Both the position numbers and the translations under genes were made by a program. 64,000 bases of DNA from an uncultured Pelagibacteraceae bacterium (GTDB taxonomy: Bacteria; Pseudomonadota; Alphaproteobacteria; Pelagibacterales; Pelagibacteraceae), in contig CACKBP010000001.1 in NCBI GenBank assembly GCA_902598315.1, positions 97,565 to 161,564 of the forward strand, written 5' to 3'. A model generated the notes under the pieces. That model saw only the letters and a list, made by a program, of their open reading frames with translations, was not told the origin of the DNA and did not search any database. Shown piece by piece: positions 41,818-50,291 of the stretch (position 1 is its first letter; every line of letters begins with the position of its first letter).

Positions 41818-42764
41818 TTAAAGTTGCAGTGCTAGATGATTATCAAAACGCTTTTGAAGAGATTGTTGATTTAGATAAAACGAAGGATAAATTTGATTTT
41901 AAAATTTTTAACGAAGCTTTCAGTGGTGAAAATGAAGCTATTGAAGCCTTGGAGGAATTTGAAGCATTGTTTATAATGCGAGAAAGAACACCCATCACGA
42001 AAAATTTATTAGAAAATTTACCAAATCTTAAATACATAATGACTTCAGGCATGCGCAATAATTCTATTAATTTAGAAGTGGCGAAAAAAAAAGACATTTT
42101 AGTTTGTGGAACTGAAATAAATTCAAATCCTGCAGCTGAGATCACATGGACTTTGATCTTGGGTCTTTTAAGAAACATTAAACAAGAAATTGATAATATG
42201 TTTCAAGGGTATTGGCAGACTACCATTGGCTCAGAATTAAAAGGTAAAATGTTGGGAGTAATAGGTTTAGGAAAAATTGGAACACAAGTTGCCAAAGTAG
42301 GCAAAGCTTTTGGAATGGAAGTTTGCGCTTGGAGTGAAAATTTAAATTTATCTCATGCGAATGAACTTGGAGTATTACCCATGAGCAAAGAAGATTTACT
42401 TAAAAATTCAGATATAATTTCTATTCATTTAGTTTTAGGCAAAAGATATAAAAATTTAATTACAAAAAAAGAAATAGAAATGATGAAAAAAACAAGTTTT
42501 CTGATCAATACTTCTAGAGGCCCAATTATTAATGAAAAAGATTTAGTTCAAGCTTTAAAAGATGAAAAAATAGCTGGCGCTGGATTAGATGTTTATGATG
42601 AAGAACCTCTTCCACAAGATCATAAGCTAAGATTTCTTCCTAACGCTTTGTTATTACCTCACATTGGTTACGTAACAGCAGAAAATTACTCAAAATTTTA
42701 TTTGCAAATGATTGAAAATTTAGAAAGTTGCCTAAAAAACAAGCCTATAAGGACAATCTCATAG
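41814..42764 (+). CDS. D-2-hydroxyacid dehydrogenase family protein
   Basis: GVIGLGKIGTQVAKVGKAFGMEV, INTSRGPIINEKDLVQAL, GLDVYDEEPLP. Confidence 0.92.
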   Translation: MIKVAVLDDYQNAFEEIVDLDKTKDKFDFKIFNEAFSGENEAIEALEEFEALFIMRERTPITKNLLENLPNLKYIMTSGMRNNSINLEVAKKKDILVCGTEINSNPAAEITWTLILGLLRNIKQEIDNMFQGYWQTTIGSELKGKMLGVIGLGKIGTQVAKVGKAFGMEVCAWSENLNLSHANELGVLPMSKEDLLKNSDIISIHLVLGKRYKNLITKKEIEMMKKTSFLINTSRGPIINEKDLVQALKDEKIAGAGLDVYDEEPLPQDHKLRFLPNALLLPHIGYVTAENYSKFYLQMIENLESCLKNKPIRTIS

Positions 42765-42872
42765 ATAGGCTCTTCCATTATAGGTTGTATTATATAAACT
42801 CATTTTGAGTGATTCGTTTGTTTTATAACAAACAAATCTCTGCTTAAAATAGAGGAACTTATAAAAGGGAGT

Positions 42873-43274
42873 ATGAAAAAAATTTTAGGGCTTTTGCTTG
42901 GACTTACTTTACTGACTGGTTGTGCAGAGTCTTTAGCTCTCTTAGGACCATCCTCCACCGCAGTAACAGGTGGAAATATTGCCCAGTCAGCTTTCTCTTC
43001 TGCAGTTAATTTCGGAGTAAAAAAACAAACCGGAAAAAGCCCGATGGAACATGCAATAGCTTATGCAGAAGAAATAAACCCTCAGAAAAAAAAGGAGCCT
43101 TGTTTATCATTTGCTGAAAAAACCAATTCAGAAATTTGCGCTATTGTGAAAAAGCAATTAAAAATAACAAAATCGAAGATCTTGAATAAATCAAAGGAAA
43201 AATCTATTAAGGATCTTGCTTCATCACTTCAACCTAATATAAATAAAAAATCTAAAATCAAATACCTAGATTAA
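42873..43274 (+). CDS. small lipoprotein, paralog 1 of tandem pair, unknown function
   Basis: Signal peptide with lipobox LLTGC; SD GGGAG upstream; shares ESLALLGP and VKKQTGKxPxEHAIAYAEExNP with next ORF. Confidence 0.8.
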   Translation: MKKILGLLLGLTLLTGCAESLALLGPSSTAVTGGNIAQSAFSSAVNFGVKKQTGKSPMEHAIAYAEEINPQKKKEPCLSFAEKTNSEICAIVKKQLKITKSKILNKSKEKSIKDLASSLQPNINKKSKIKYLD

Positions 43275-43411
43275 CTAATTCAAAAAAAACAGCGTTTTAA
43301 ACTTAAGATCTTAACCACTTTGAGTTGTGTTAATAAAATTAATACACTCACAATTAACTTTTAATTAAAGATGAAGAAGATATATGGGACCAATTAAAAC
43401 AAGTTTTAAAC

Positions 43412-43819
43412 ATGAAAAAGATATTGCTTTTATTATCATTTATTTTCCTGCTGAACGGTTGCGCTGAATCGTTAGCATTACTTGGCCCGGGTGCCTCTAA
43501 TGGAAGATTTGTTCAATCCAGTATAAATTCAGCGATAAGTTATGGTGTCAAAAAACAAACAGGAAAAACTCCTTTAGAACATGCTATTGCTTATGCAGAA
43601 GAAGTAAATCCTGAGAGAAAAAAAGAAACCTGCATTTCTTCTTTTGAAATAACAAGATCTGAAATTTGCACAATTGTTAAAAAACAAATTAAAAATAAAA
43701 GTAATGCTGTGGTAGAAAAGACTACAGATATTGTGAAAGAATTTCCAAAAGGCAGAATTAAAGAAATATCTAAGATCGAAAAGATAGCAAAAAAATCAAT
43801 TATTTATAATAGAAGATAA
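43412..43819 (+). CDS. small lipoprotein, paralog 2 of tandem pair, unknown function
   Basis: Lipobox LLNGC; same conserved blocks as 42873..43274. Confidence 0.8.
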   Translation: MKKILLLLSFIFLLNGCAESLALLGPGASNGRFVQSSINSAISYGVKKQTGKTPLEHAIAYAEEVNPERKKETCISSFEITRSEICTIVKKQIKNKSNAVVEKTTDIVKEFPKGRIKEISKIEKIAKKSIIYNRR

Positions 43820-43841
43820 TTTTAATTTTTTACTTCTAAGA

Positions 43842-43868
43842 TGGTCCCAATATAAATAATTGAGACCA
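43842..43868. terminator. probable bidirectional terminator between lipoprotein 2 and metY
   Basis: TGGTCCCAAT-ATAAATA-ATTGAGACCA, 9 of 10 pairs, T-rich flank on each side. Confidence 0.55.
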
Positions 43869-43881
43869 CCTAATTTATTTT

Positions 43882-45174
43882 TTACGCAGCCAAAGCTTGT
43901 TTGATATCTGCAACAATGTCGTCTGGGTGTTCTATACCAATCGATAATCTTACGTAACCTGGTGTAACACCTGCAGCTAACATTTCTTTTTCAGTTAATT
44001 GACTGTGAGTTGTTGTAGCCGGGTGAATTGCTAAACTCCTAGCATCACCAATATTTGCCACGTGGTAAAGCATTTTTAAGTTATCAATAAACTTAGCTCC
44101 TGCCTCTTTTGTTCCTAGATCCATACCTATTAAAGATCCATAACCACCTTGCATATATTTTTTAGCTCTATCTCTAATTTCACCTTGATAATTAGTTGGA
44201 TAGATAACCTTTTTAACTTTTTTGTGACCATCTAAGAAATTTACAACTTTCTCTGCATTACTACAGTGTTGCTTCATTCTTAAAGCTACAGTTTCCAAAC
44301 CTTGAATGATTTGAAAAGCATTGAAAGGACTTAAAGGAGCACCTAAGTCTCTCAATAAAACCACTCTTGCTCTGATGACAAATGGGATATTAGCCCCAGT
44401 TAATTGTGGAACTGCATCTGCCCATACTGCACCATGATAACTTTGATCTGGTTCATTTAATAGAGGTTGTCTTTTTCTATCTTTAATCCAATCAAAATTT
44501 CCACCATCTACAATTATTCCGCCAATTGAAGTACCATGACCACCAATATATTTTGTCAAAGAGTGCATTACTATTGCAGCTCCATGAGCTAAAGGTTTAC
44601 ATATTACTGGCGAGGCTGTGTTATCGATGATTAAAGGAATACCTTTTTTTCTGCCGATATCAGAAACTTCTTTAATTGGAAAAACACGCAGATAAGGATT
44701 TGGAAGAGTCTCACCGTAATAAGCTCTTGTTTTATCATCAGTCACTTTCTCAAAGTTTTTTGGATCTGCGGGATCTGCAAATCTAACTTCGATACCTTGT
44801 TGTCTTAACGTGTTTTTAAATAAGTTAACTGTACCTCCATATAAATCAGTCGAAGCAACAATATTATCTCCAGCTTGCGCTAAGTTTTGAATACACATTG
44901 CTGAAGCTGCTTGGCCTGATCCCACTGCACATGCTGCTACACCGCCTTCAAGCGCTGCAACTCTTTTTTCTAGTACATCTACAGTTGGGTTCATTATACG
45001 TGTGTAAATGTTACCAAATTCTTTTAGACCAAATAAATTTGCAGCATGTTCTGCATTTTTAAATTGGTAAGAAGTTGTTTGATAAATAGGAACTGCTACT
45101 GCTGTTGTAGTAGGATCAGCTCTATAATCACTACCATGTAAGCCAATAGTTTCCGGATGTTTAAAATCAGCCAT
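43882..45174 (-). CDS. metY: O-acetylhomoserine sulfhydrylase/aminocarboxypropyltransferase
   Basis: PLP Cys/Met metabolism family: HSLTKYIGGHGTSIGGIIVDGG, GSGQAASAMCI; SAM riboswitch leader. Confidence 0.95.
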   Translation of the reverse strand: MADFKHPETIGLHGSDYRADPTTTAVAVPIYQTTSYQFKNAEHAANLFGLKEFGNIYTRIMNPTVDVLEKRVAALEGGVAACAVGSGQAASAMCIQNLAQAGDNIVASTDLYGGTVNLFKNTLRQQGIEVRFADPADPKNFEKVTDDKTRAYYGETLPNPYLRVFPIKEVSDIGRKKGIPLIIDNTASPVICKPLAHGAAIVMHSLTKYIGGHGTSIGGIIVDGGNFDWIKDRKRQPLLNEPDQSYHGAVWADAVPQLTGANIPFVIRARVVLLRDLGAPLSPFNAFQIIQGLETVALRMKQHCSNAEKVVNFLDGHKKVKKVIYPTNYQGEIRDRAKKYMQGGYGSLIGMDLGTKEAGAKFIDNLKMLYHVANIGDARSLAIHPATTTHSQLTEKEMLAAGVTPGYVRLSIGIEHPDDIVADIKQALAA

Positions 45175-45214
45175 TGATTTTCCCCCTTATTGTTTCTCTA
45201 ATCGTTTCGTTCAT
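45167..45214 (-). CDS. candidate 15-codon leader ORF (MNETIRETIRGKING*) overlapping the metY start
   Basis: SD GGAG 4 nt before ATG (45214-45212); stop TGA (45169-45167) lies within ATGGCTGA of metY. Confidence 0.4.
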   Translation of the reverse strand: MNETIRETIRGKING

Positions 45215-45264
45215 TTTTCTCCGTCTTTCTGGAGAAGTATGAACGAAATTTAATTCAGTTCATC

Positions 45265-45325
45265 TTCTCCTTTTTAGTACTTCGGCATATGCCAGGTGTA
45301 CAATATGGTTCAAATACCTGGTTTT
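45265..45325 (-). promoter_or_regulatory. SAM-V riboswitch aptamer
   Basis: Reverse strand ACCAGGTATTTGAACCATATTGTACACCTGGCATATGCCGAAGTACTAAAAAGGAG; CCAGG/CCTGG stem, terminal CTAAAAAGGAG containing an SD; upstream of metY. Confidence 0.82.
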
Positions 45326-45340
45326 ATTTTAGATTGTTCC

Positions 45341-45369
45341 AAAAAAAAACCACCGGCTAAAGCGGTGGT
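45341..45369 (-). terminator. intrinsic terminator of the SAM-II expression platform
   Basis: Reverse strand ACCACCG-CTTTAGC-CGGTGGT followed by TTTTTTT. Confidence 0.88.
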
Positions 45370-45382
45370 CGTATGACTTAAA

Positions 45383-45432
45383 CGCTTTAGCTGGATTTAT
45401 TTAGCGCCCGCAAGTTGTTTTAACTCGGCGCT
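45383..45432 (-). promoter_or_regulatory. SAM-II riboswitch aptamer
   Basis: Reverse strand AGCGCCGAGTTAAAACAACTTGCGGGCGCTAAATAAATCCAGCTAAAGCG resembles the SAM-II core; GCTAAAGCG complementary to CGCTTTAGC in the terminator. Confidence 0.88.
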
Positions 45433-45439
45433 TTCATTG

Positions 45440-45468
45440 ATTATCAATTACAAATAAGCTGATGTCAA
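45440..45468 (-). promoter_or_regulatory. metY promoter, sigma70-type
   Basis: TTGACA (45468-45463), 17-nt spacer, GATAAT (45445-45440); -35 overlaps the stop codon of the upstream VOC gene. Confidence 0.8.
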
Positions 45469-45866
45469 CTATTAATTTTTAGCGTTTTAAGCTCTAAAAT
45501 GTTACCGTGAGGATCCTTAATAAAGAAAGTTTCTTGCTGCTCTTTTTTACCTTCAAATCTTGTGTAGGGTGGATCTAAATATTGAACATTATTTTTTTTA
45601 AGATTTTCTTTAATTTTACCAAATACATCAGGTTCTAAGTGAACTCCAAAATGAGGCACTGGAACTTTTCCCATATCTACATCATGCCTCTCGTTAGGTA
45701 ATTTCATATCAGTTTTATGAAGTGTTAATTCATTTCCCCAAAAATCAACATCTACCCATTTGTCCTCTTCTCGATTGCCTAGTTTGCAGCCTAAAATATC
45801 AGTATAAAATTTAGTTGCAGTTTTTAAATCTCCTGCTGGAACTGCTAAATGAAATGGTCTACTCAT
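45465..45866 (-). CDS. VOC/glyoxalase-superfamily protein
   Basis: FHLAVPAGDLKTATKFYTDILGCKL and IKDPHGNILELK. Confidence 0.9.
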   Translation of the reverse strand: MSRPFHLAVPAGDLKTATKFYTDILGCKLGNREEDKWVDVDFWGNELTLHKTDMKLPNERHDVDMGKVPVPHFGVHLEPDVFGKIKENLKKNNVQYLDPPYTRFEGKKEQQETFFIKDPHGNILELKTLKINS

Positions 45867-45925
45867 GAAAACTTATATATATAATACTTTTAATTTTGCA
45901 AGTAGACATTATATACATATTATAA

Positions 45926-46501
45926 ATGAACGAATACTTAGAATCTATAAAATCAAGGGATCCTGCCGCAAAATCTATTTTGAGTATAATACTCACATAT
46001 CCTGGGGTTAAAGCAGTATTTTTTCATAATTTATCTAATTTTTTTTACAAAGCAGGCTTTGATTTGGTCGCAAGAATTATCTCACAAACAGTAAGATTTT
46101 TCACAGGAATCGAAATTCATCCTGGAGCAAAAATTGGAAAAAATTTATTTATTGACCATGGTATGGGAGTAGTTATTGGTGAAACTTCTGAGATAGGCGA
46201 TAACGTAACTATTTATCAAACAGTAACTCTAGGAGGAAGTTCGCCTAGCATAGATAGCGAAAGACAACGTCATGAAAAAAGACATCCCACAATAGGAAAC
46301 GATGTTGTAATTGGTTCTGGTGCTCAAATAATTGGTCCAATAAAAGTTGGTAATGGCGCAAGAATTGCAGCCAATGCTGTGGTAGTCAAAGATGTAGAAG
46401 ACAACGCTACAATGGTTGGAATACCAGCCAGAGCGGTTAAAGTTGGAAACAAAGGAAGCTTTAGGCCTTATGGAGTTGATGATAAAGTAAAAGATGAGTA
46501 A
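45926..46501 (+). CDS. cysE: serine O-acetyltransferase
   Basis: Left-handed beta-helix: [44 protein letters not shown]. Confidence 0.95.
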   Translation: MNEYLESIKSRDPAAKSILSIILTYPGVKAVFFHNLSNFFYKAGFDLVARIISQTVRFFTGIEIHPGAKIGKNLFIDHGMGVVIGETSEIGDNVTIYQTVTLGGSSPSIDSERQRHEKRHPTIGNDVVIGSGAQIIGPIKVGNGARIAANAVVVKDVEDNATMVGIPARAVKVGNKGSFRPYGVDDKVKDE

Positions 46502-46868
46502 AAATGATTGGGATCCTGATTTAACGCCGGAACAAAATTATATTTTAAAGCAAGAGGGTACAGAGCCACCTGGAAGTAGCTCTCTGATAAAAGAGCAAAG
46601 AGATGGCTCGTATCATTGTGTAGGGTGTGGCACAAAACTTTTTAGTTCCGATACCAAGTTTGATAGCGGCTCTGGCTGGCCTTCATTTTTTGAGTCTCTA
46701 CCTAACGTTTTTGAGGAAAAGATAGACTTAAACATTGGTTATCCAAGGACTGAGTATCATTGTAAAAAATGTGGAGGTCATCACGGACATTTATTTGATG
46801 ATGGTCCCAAGCCTACCGGAAAACGTTACTGCAATAATGGAGTTTGTCTTTTCTTCAAACCTAAATAA
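46494..46868 (+). CDS. msrB: peptide-methionine (R)-S-oxide reductase, cytosolic-type
   Basis: [44 protein letters not shown]. Confidence 0.95.
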   Translation: MSKNDWDPDLTPEQNYILKQEGTEPPGSSSLIKEQRDGSYHCVGCGTKLFSSDTKFDSGSGWPSFFESLPNVFEEKIDLNIGYPRTEYHCKKCGGHHGHLFDDGPKPTGKRYCNNGVCLFFKPK

Positions 46869-46869
46869 A

Positions 46870-47592
46870 ATGTCTTCAGAAAAATCTTTACTTTTGAATT
46901 TTGCAAAAAAACACTCTTTTTTTAAAAAAATTTATTTTTTCTATAATATTTATATAAGGAATTTAAAGTTTCTTTTTAATGGCTCTCAATTTAATGAAGA
47001 CAAAAAAATAAAAAGTTTATTTGAGAATAACTTCAAAGGTAAGTATCTAGATATTGGTTGTTATCATCCAACGAAAGTAAATAACACCTTAAGTCTTTAT
47101 AGAAATGGATGGCATGGAATGAATATTGATTTAAATCACTTTACTATAGAACTATTTAAATATGCTCGGCCTAAAGATATTAATGTATGCGCGGCTTTAT
47201 CTAGCAGGAAAGAAAAAAAAAAATTATATTTTTTAGGAGATTTAGACCCAAAAAATACTTTAGATTTTTATCATATAAAATGGCTTAAGAAATATTTTAA
47301 TGTATTATCTAAAGATATTAAAACTAAAATTATAAAAACTACTAAATTACAAGATCTATTAAATAAGTATAATTTTAAAAAAATAGATTTTTTGAACATC
47401 GACATTGAAGGTCATGAAGCTGAAGTACTAAAGAATTTTAATTTTGATAAATATAGGGTAAAAGTTATATGCATAGAAATACTTGATTACAATAAATCAA
47501 AAAAAAGAAAGATTATTTCTTTTCTAAAAAAAAGAGGTTTTTCATTGAGAAAAAAATTTACTGTTAATTATATTTTTGAAAAAAATAAGTAA
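46870..47592 (+). CDS. FkbM-family methyltransferase (ORF opens at 46735; ATG 46870 more likely)
   Basis: YLDIGCYHPTKVNNTLSLYRNGWHGMNIDL and FLNIDIEGHEAEVLKNFNF. Confidence 0.85.
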   Translation: MSSEKSLLLNFAKKHSFFKKIYFFYNIYIRNLKFLFNGSQFNEDKKIKSLFENNFKGKYLDIGCYHPTKVNNTLSLYRNGWHGMNIDLNHFTIELFKYARPKDINVCAALSSRKEKKKLYFLGDLDPKNTLDFYHIKWLKKYFNVLSKDIKTKIIKTTKLQDLLNKYNFKKIDFLNIDIEGHEAEVLKNFNFDKYRVKVICIEILDYNKSKKRKIISFLKKRGFSLRKKFTVNYIFEKNK

Positions 47593-47720
47593 TATTCACA
47601 AAATTTTATCCACACAATTAAAAGGTTTTTGAATACAACCTCGTGATAAAATAATCTTTTGATTGCCATGTCCTCTAGACCAAGGCAACATAAGTTTGTT
47701 AGATTATCATTTCATCCACC

Positions 47721-48275
47721 ATGAAGAAGCAAATTATTTCCCTACTGATACTACTTTCATTTTCTTCGTCTTACACTTACTCTTCAGAACATTTTTGGAA
47801 ACCTGCAAAAGATGGGGACAAGATTATATTAATTAGACATGCTTTAGCCCCGGGAGGAGGAGATCCGGAAGGATTTAATATTAAAGATTGTAGAACACAA
47901 AGAAATTTAAACGAAATAGGCATCAATCAATCCAAAAAAATTGGCAAACTTTTTGAGGAAAAAAAAATTAAGATTGATCAAGTTTTATCAAGTCAGTGGT
48001 GCAGGTGCAAGGACACTGCTAAATATGCATTTGGTGAATTTAAAGAATTTTCTGCGTTAAACTCTACCTTTAGCCCACCGTTTGATAAAAATGAAAAAAA
48101 ACAAATTAAAGAATTGAAAAGTTTTATAAAAAATTGGGACGGGCAAGGTAAAAATTTAGTTTTAGTGACTCATTATGTTGTCATCTTAGCCATGACTGGA
48201 GAAGCACCTCGTTCTGGAGAATTAATTATTACTGATAAAAACTTTAATGTTTTATCTTCAATCAATACTTTTTAG
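47721..48275 (+). CDS. exported histidine phosphatase-superfamily protein
   Basis: Signal peptide; LIRHALAPGGGDP (RH motif), VLSSQWCRCKDTA, LVTHYVV. Confidence 0.85.
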   Translation: MKKQIISLLILLSFSSSYTYSSEHFWKPAKDGDKIILIRHALAPGGGDPEGFNIKDCRTQRNLNEIGINQSKKIGKLFEEKKIKIDQVLSSQWCRCKDTAKYAFGEFKEFSALNSTFSPPFDKNEKKQIKELKSFIKNWDGQGKNLVLVTHYVVILAMTGEAPRSGELIITDKNFNVLSSINTF

Positions 48276-48616
48276 AAAAAAATTAAATATAAGATTGTTA
48301 ATAAAATCAAATATTCTAATGAGGTCTTAATCCTGATTAACCTACTTTTGTCACTAATTTTTGAATTTATATAAAGTTTTATTCTTGCAAAAGCTATCTG
48401 CACCAAAATGACACTAAGTATTATTCCTAATATTGCGTGGTAAAAACTGAAATTTTTTAGTCCATAAAAACAAGCTGCAATAAAAGTAAACCAAGAAATG
48501 TTTGTTACGAATAAAGTAATTAAAATTCCTGATCCCTTTTTAAAAATACTTTGAGACTTTATAAAGGTGTATGACCACAATAGAGTGAATAAAAAACCTA
48601 TGTATTTAAATATCAT
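48272..48616 (-). CDS. small polytopic membrane protein, unknown function
   Basis: 114 aa with about four hydrophobic segments; divergent from ccdA-like gene. Confidence 0.55.
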   Translation of the reverse strand: MIFKYIGFLFTLLWSYTFIKSQSIFKKGSGILITLFVTNISWFTFIAACFYGLKNFSFYHAILGIILSVILVQIAFARIKLYINSKISDKSRLIRIKTSLEYLILLTILYLIFF

Positions 48617-48642
48617 GAGCCAATATTGTATTTGCGGTAAAG

Positions 48643-49383
48643 TTGAAAGGCAAATATAAAGTAATCATGATCATTAAACTCGCGTTTGCTTTTGGAGCTG
48701 GATTCATAAGTTTTTTTACTCCATGCGTACTTCCGATAATCCCTGGATACATTTCTTATATAACTGGAAAAGATTTAGGAGAAATAGATAAAAACAAATC
48801 AATAGTTTTAACAAAAACTATTCTTTTCTCATTAGGGTTTTCTTTTGTTTTTATAATTCTCGGTGCAGCAGCCTCAGCAATCGGAAACGTATTGCTTTTT
48901 TTTTCGAATGAACTTCGAATTGTCGCTGGTTTAATTATAATTATTTTTTCTTTACAAATGTTAGGTTTTTTAAATTTCTCCTTTTTAAATGCTGAAAAAA
49001 GATTTGAAACATCTTCAAATTATAAAGATAATTATGCTTTCCCTTTTGTAGTTGGAGCAGCATTTGCATTTGGTTGGACACCATGTATTGGTCCAGTGTT
49101 AGGTTCAATCATTGCTTTATCAGCAACCGAAGCAACAATCAGTAAAGGAATTTTGTTATTGTCATTTTACTCTCTTGGACTAGCTATACCATTTATATTA
49201 TCTGGTTATTATATGAGTAGATTTTTAAACACTAAAAAAGGTTTTGGTAAATACTACGGCACAATCACAAAAACCGGTGGAGCTATTCTTTTAGCCACGG
49301 GTATTTTAATTACAACTAACTATATACAAGTGATAAGCTATTATATTTTGACGAGCTTTCCTATTCTCGCTAAGCTTGGCTAA
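48643..49383 (+). CDS. ccdA: CcdA/DsbD-type cytochrome c biogenesis transmembrane protein
   Basis: FGAGFISFFTPCVLPIIPGYISYITG and GWTPCIGPVLGSI. Confidence 0.93.
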   Translation: MKGKYKVIMIIKLAFAFGAGFISFFTPCVLPIIPGYISYITGKDLGEIDKNKSIVLTKTILFSLGFSFVFIILGAAASAIGNVLLFFSNELRIVAGLIIIIFSLQMLGFLNFSFLNAEKRFETSSNYKDNYAFPFVVGAAFAFGWTPCIGPVLGSIIALSATEATISKGILLLSFYSLGLAIPFILSGYYMSRFLNTKKGFGKYYGTITKTGGAILLATGILITTNYIQVISYYILTSFPILAKLG

Positions 49384-50291
49384 TGAGTGAAATTTGTGTT
49401 CTAGGTATATTTGTTGCAGACATAAGTTTTTCTGGTTCCAAAATTCCATCAATCGGTGAAACAATATTAGGAACAAAATATAATGTGGGACCAGGAGGCA
49501 AAGGAAGCAACCAAGCAATATGTATTGCTAGATTAGGAGGAAAAGTAAATTTTTTTTCTAAAATTGGTAAAGACACTTATGGTAAATTAGCTTTAGAGAC
49601 TTTCAAAAAAAATAATATTGATACAAAACACATAATTCAAAACGAAAATCTTCAAACAGGTGTCGCAGGTATTTTAGTTGACAAAAATTCCGGTAAAAAT
49701 GCTATAAATGTAATTACAGGTGCACCATCTACACTGACACTAGAAGATCTTAAAGATCAAATTAATCTAATAAAAAAATCAAAAATATTTCTCACCCAAC
49801 TAGAAGTGCCATTAGATGTAACATTACATTGCCTTAAAGTAGCAAAAGAAAACAAAGTCTTAACTATTTTAAATCCTGCTCCAGCATCCAAGCTATCAAA
49901 TGAATTTTTCAAGAATATTGATTTTTTCACACCTAATGAAACCGAGGCAGAATTCTATACAGGTGTTAAAATTGCTAATGAAGAAGATGCAAAAGTGGCC
50001 TCACAAAAATTGCTTCAACTAGGAATGAAAAAAATAATAATAACACTTGGCGAAAAAGGTCTTTTTTATTCTGATGGAAATGAGGATATATATTTAAAAG
50101 CTAACACGGTTAAAGCTTTAGATACCACCGGAGCAGGCGACGCTTTTAACGGAGGTTTGGCCTTTGGATTATCTTTGGGAAAACCGATAAAAGAATGCTT
50201 AGAATTAGCAAATAAAGTTGCTGGAATTTCTACAACAAAGCTTGGCGCTGGGGATGCTATGCCATTTACAAAAGATCTAAAACTCTTTTAA
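49383..50291 (+). CDS. PfkB-family sugar kinase (ribokinase-like)
   Basis: GPGGKGSNQAICIARLGG and DTTGAGDAFNGGLAFGL. Confidence 0.92.
   Translation: MSEICVLGIFVADISFSGSKIPSIGETILGTKYNVGPGGKGSNQAICIARLGGKVNFFSKIGKDTYGKLALETFKKNNIDTKHIIQNENLQTGVAGILVDKNSGKNAINVITGAPSTLTLEDLKDQINLIKKSKIFLTQLEVPLDVTLHCLKVAKENKVLTILNPAPASKLSNEFFKNIDFFTPNETEAEFYTGVKIANEEDAKVASQKLLQLGMKKIIITLGEKGLFYSDGNEDIYLKANTVKALDTTGAGDAFNGGLAFGLSLGKPIKECLELANKVAGISTTKLGAGDAMPFTKDLKLF

Noticed and set aside
41843-42178. 111-aa minus-strand ORF
   Set aside because: Antisense to the D-2-hydroxyacid dehydrogenase gene; S/F-rich shadow ORF.
43385-43849. 8-bp inverted repeat TGGGACCA / TGGTCCCA flanking lipoprotein paralog 2
   Set aside because: The right copy is better explained as the arm of the terminator hairpin at 43842-43868; 8 bp is too short to claim a mobile-element end.
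47606-47614. Chromosomal origin of replication
   Set aside because: Only one perfect DnaA box, no AT-rich unwinding array beyond background, and no strand-orientation switch; kept only as a possible DnaA site.
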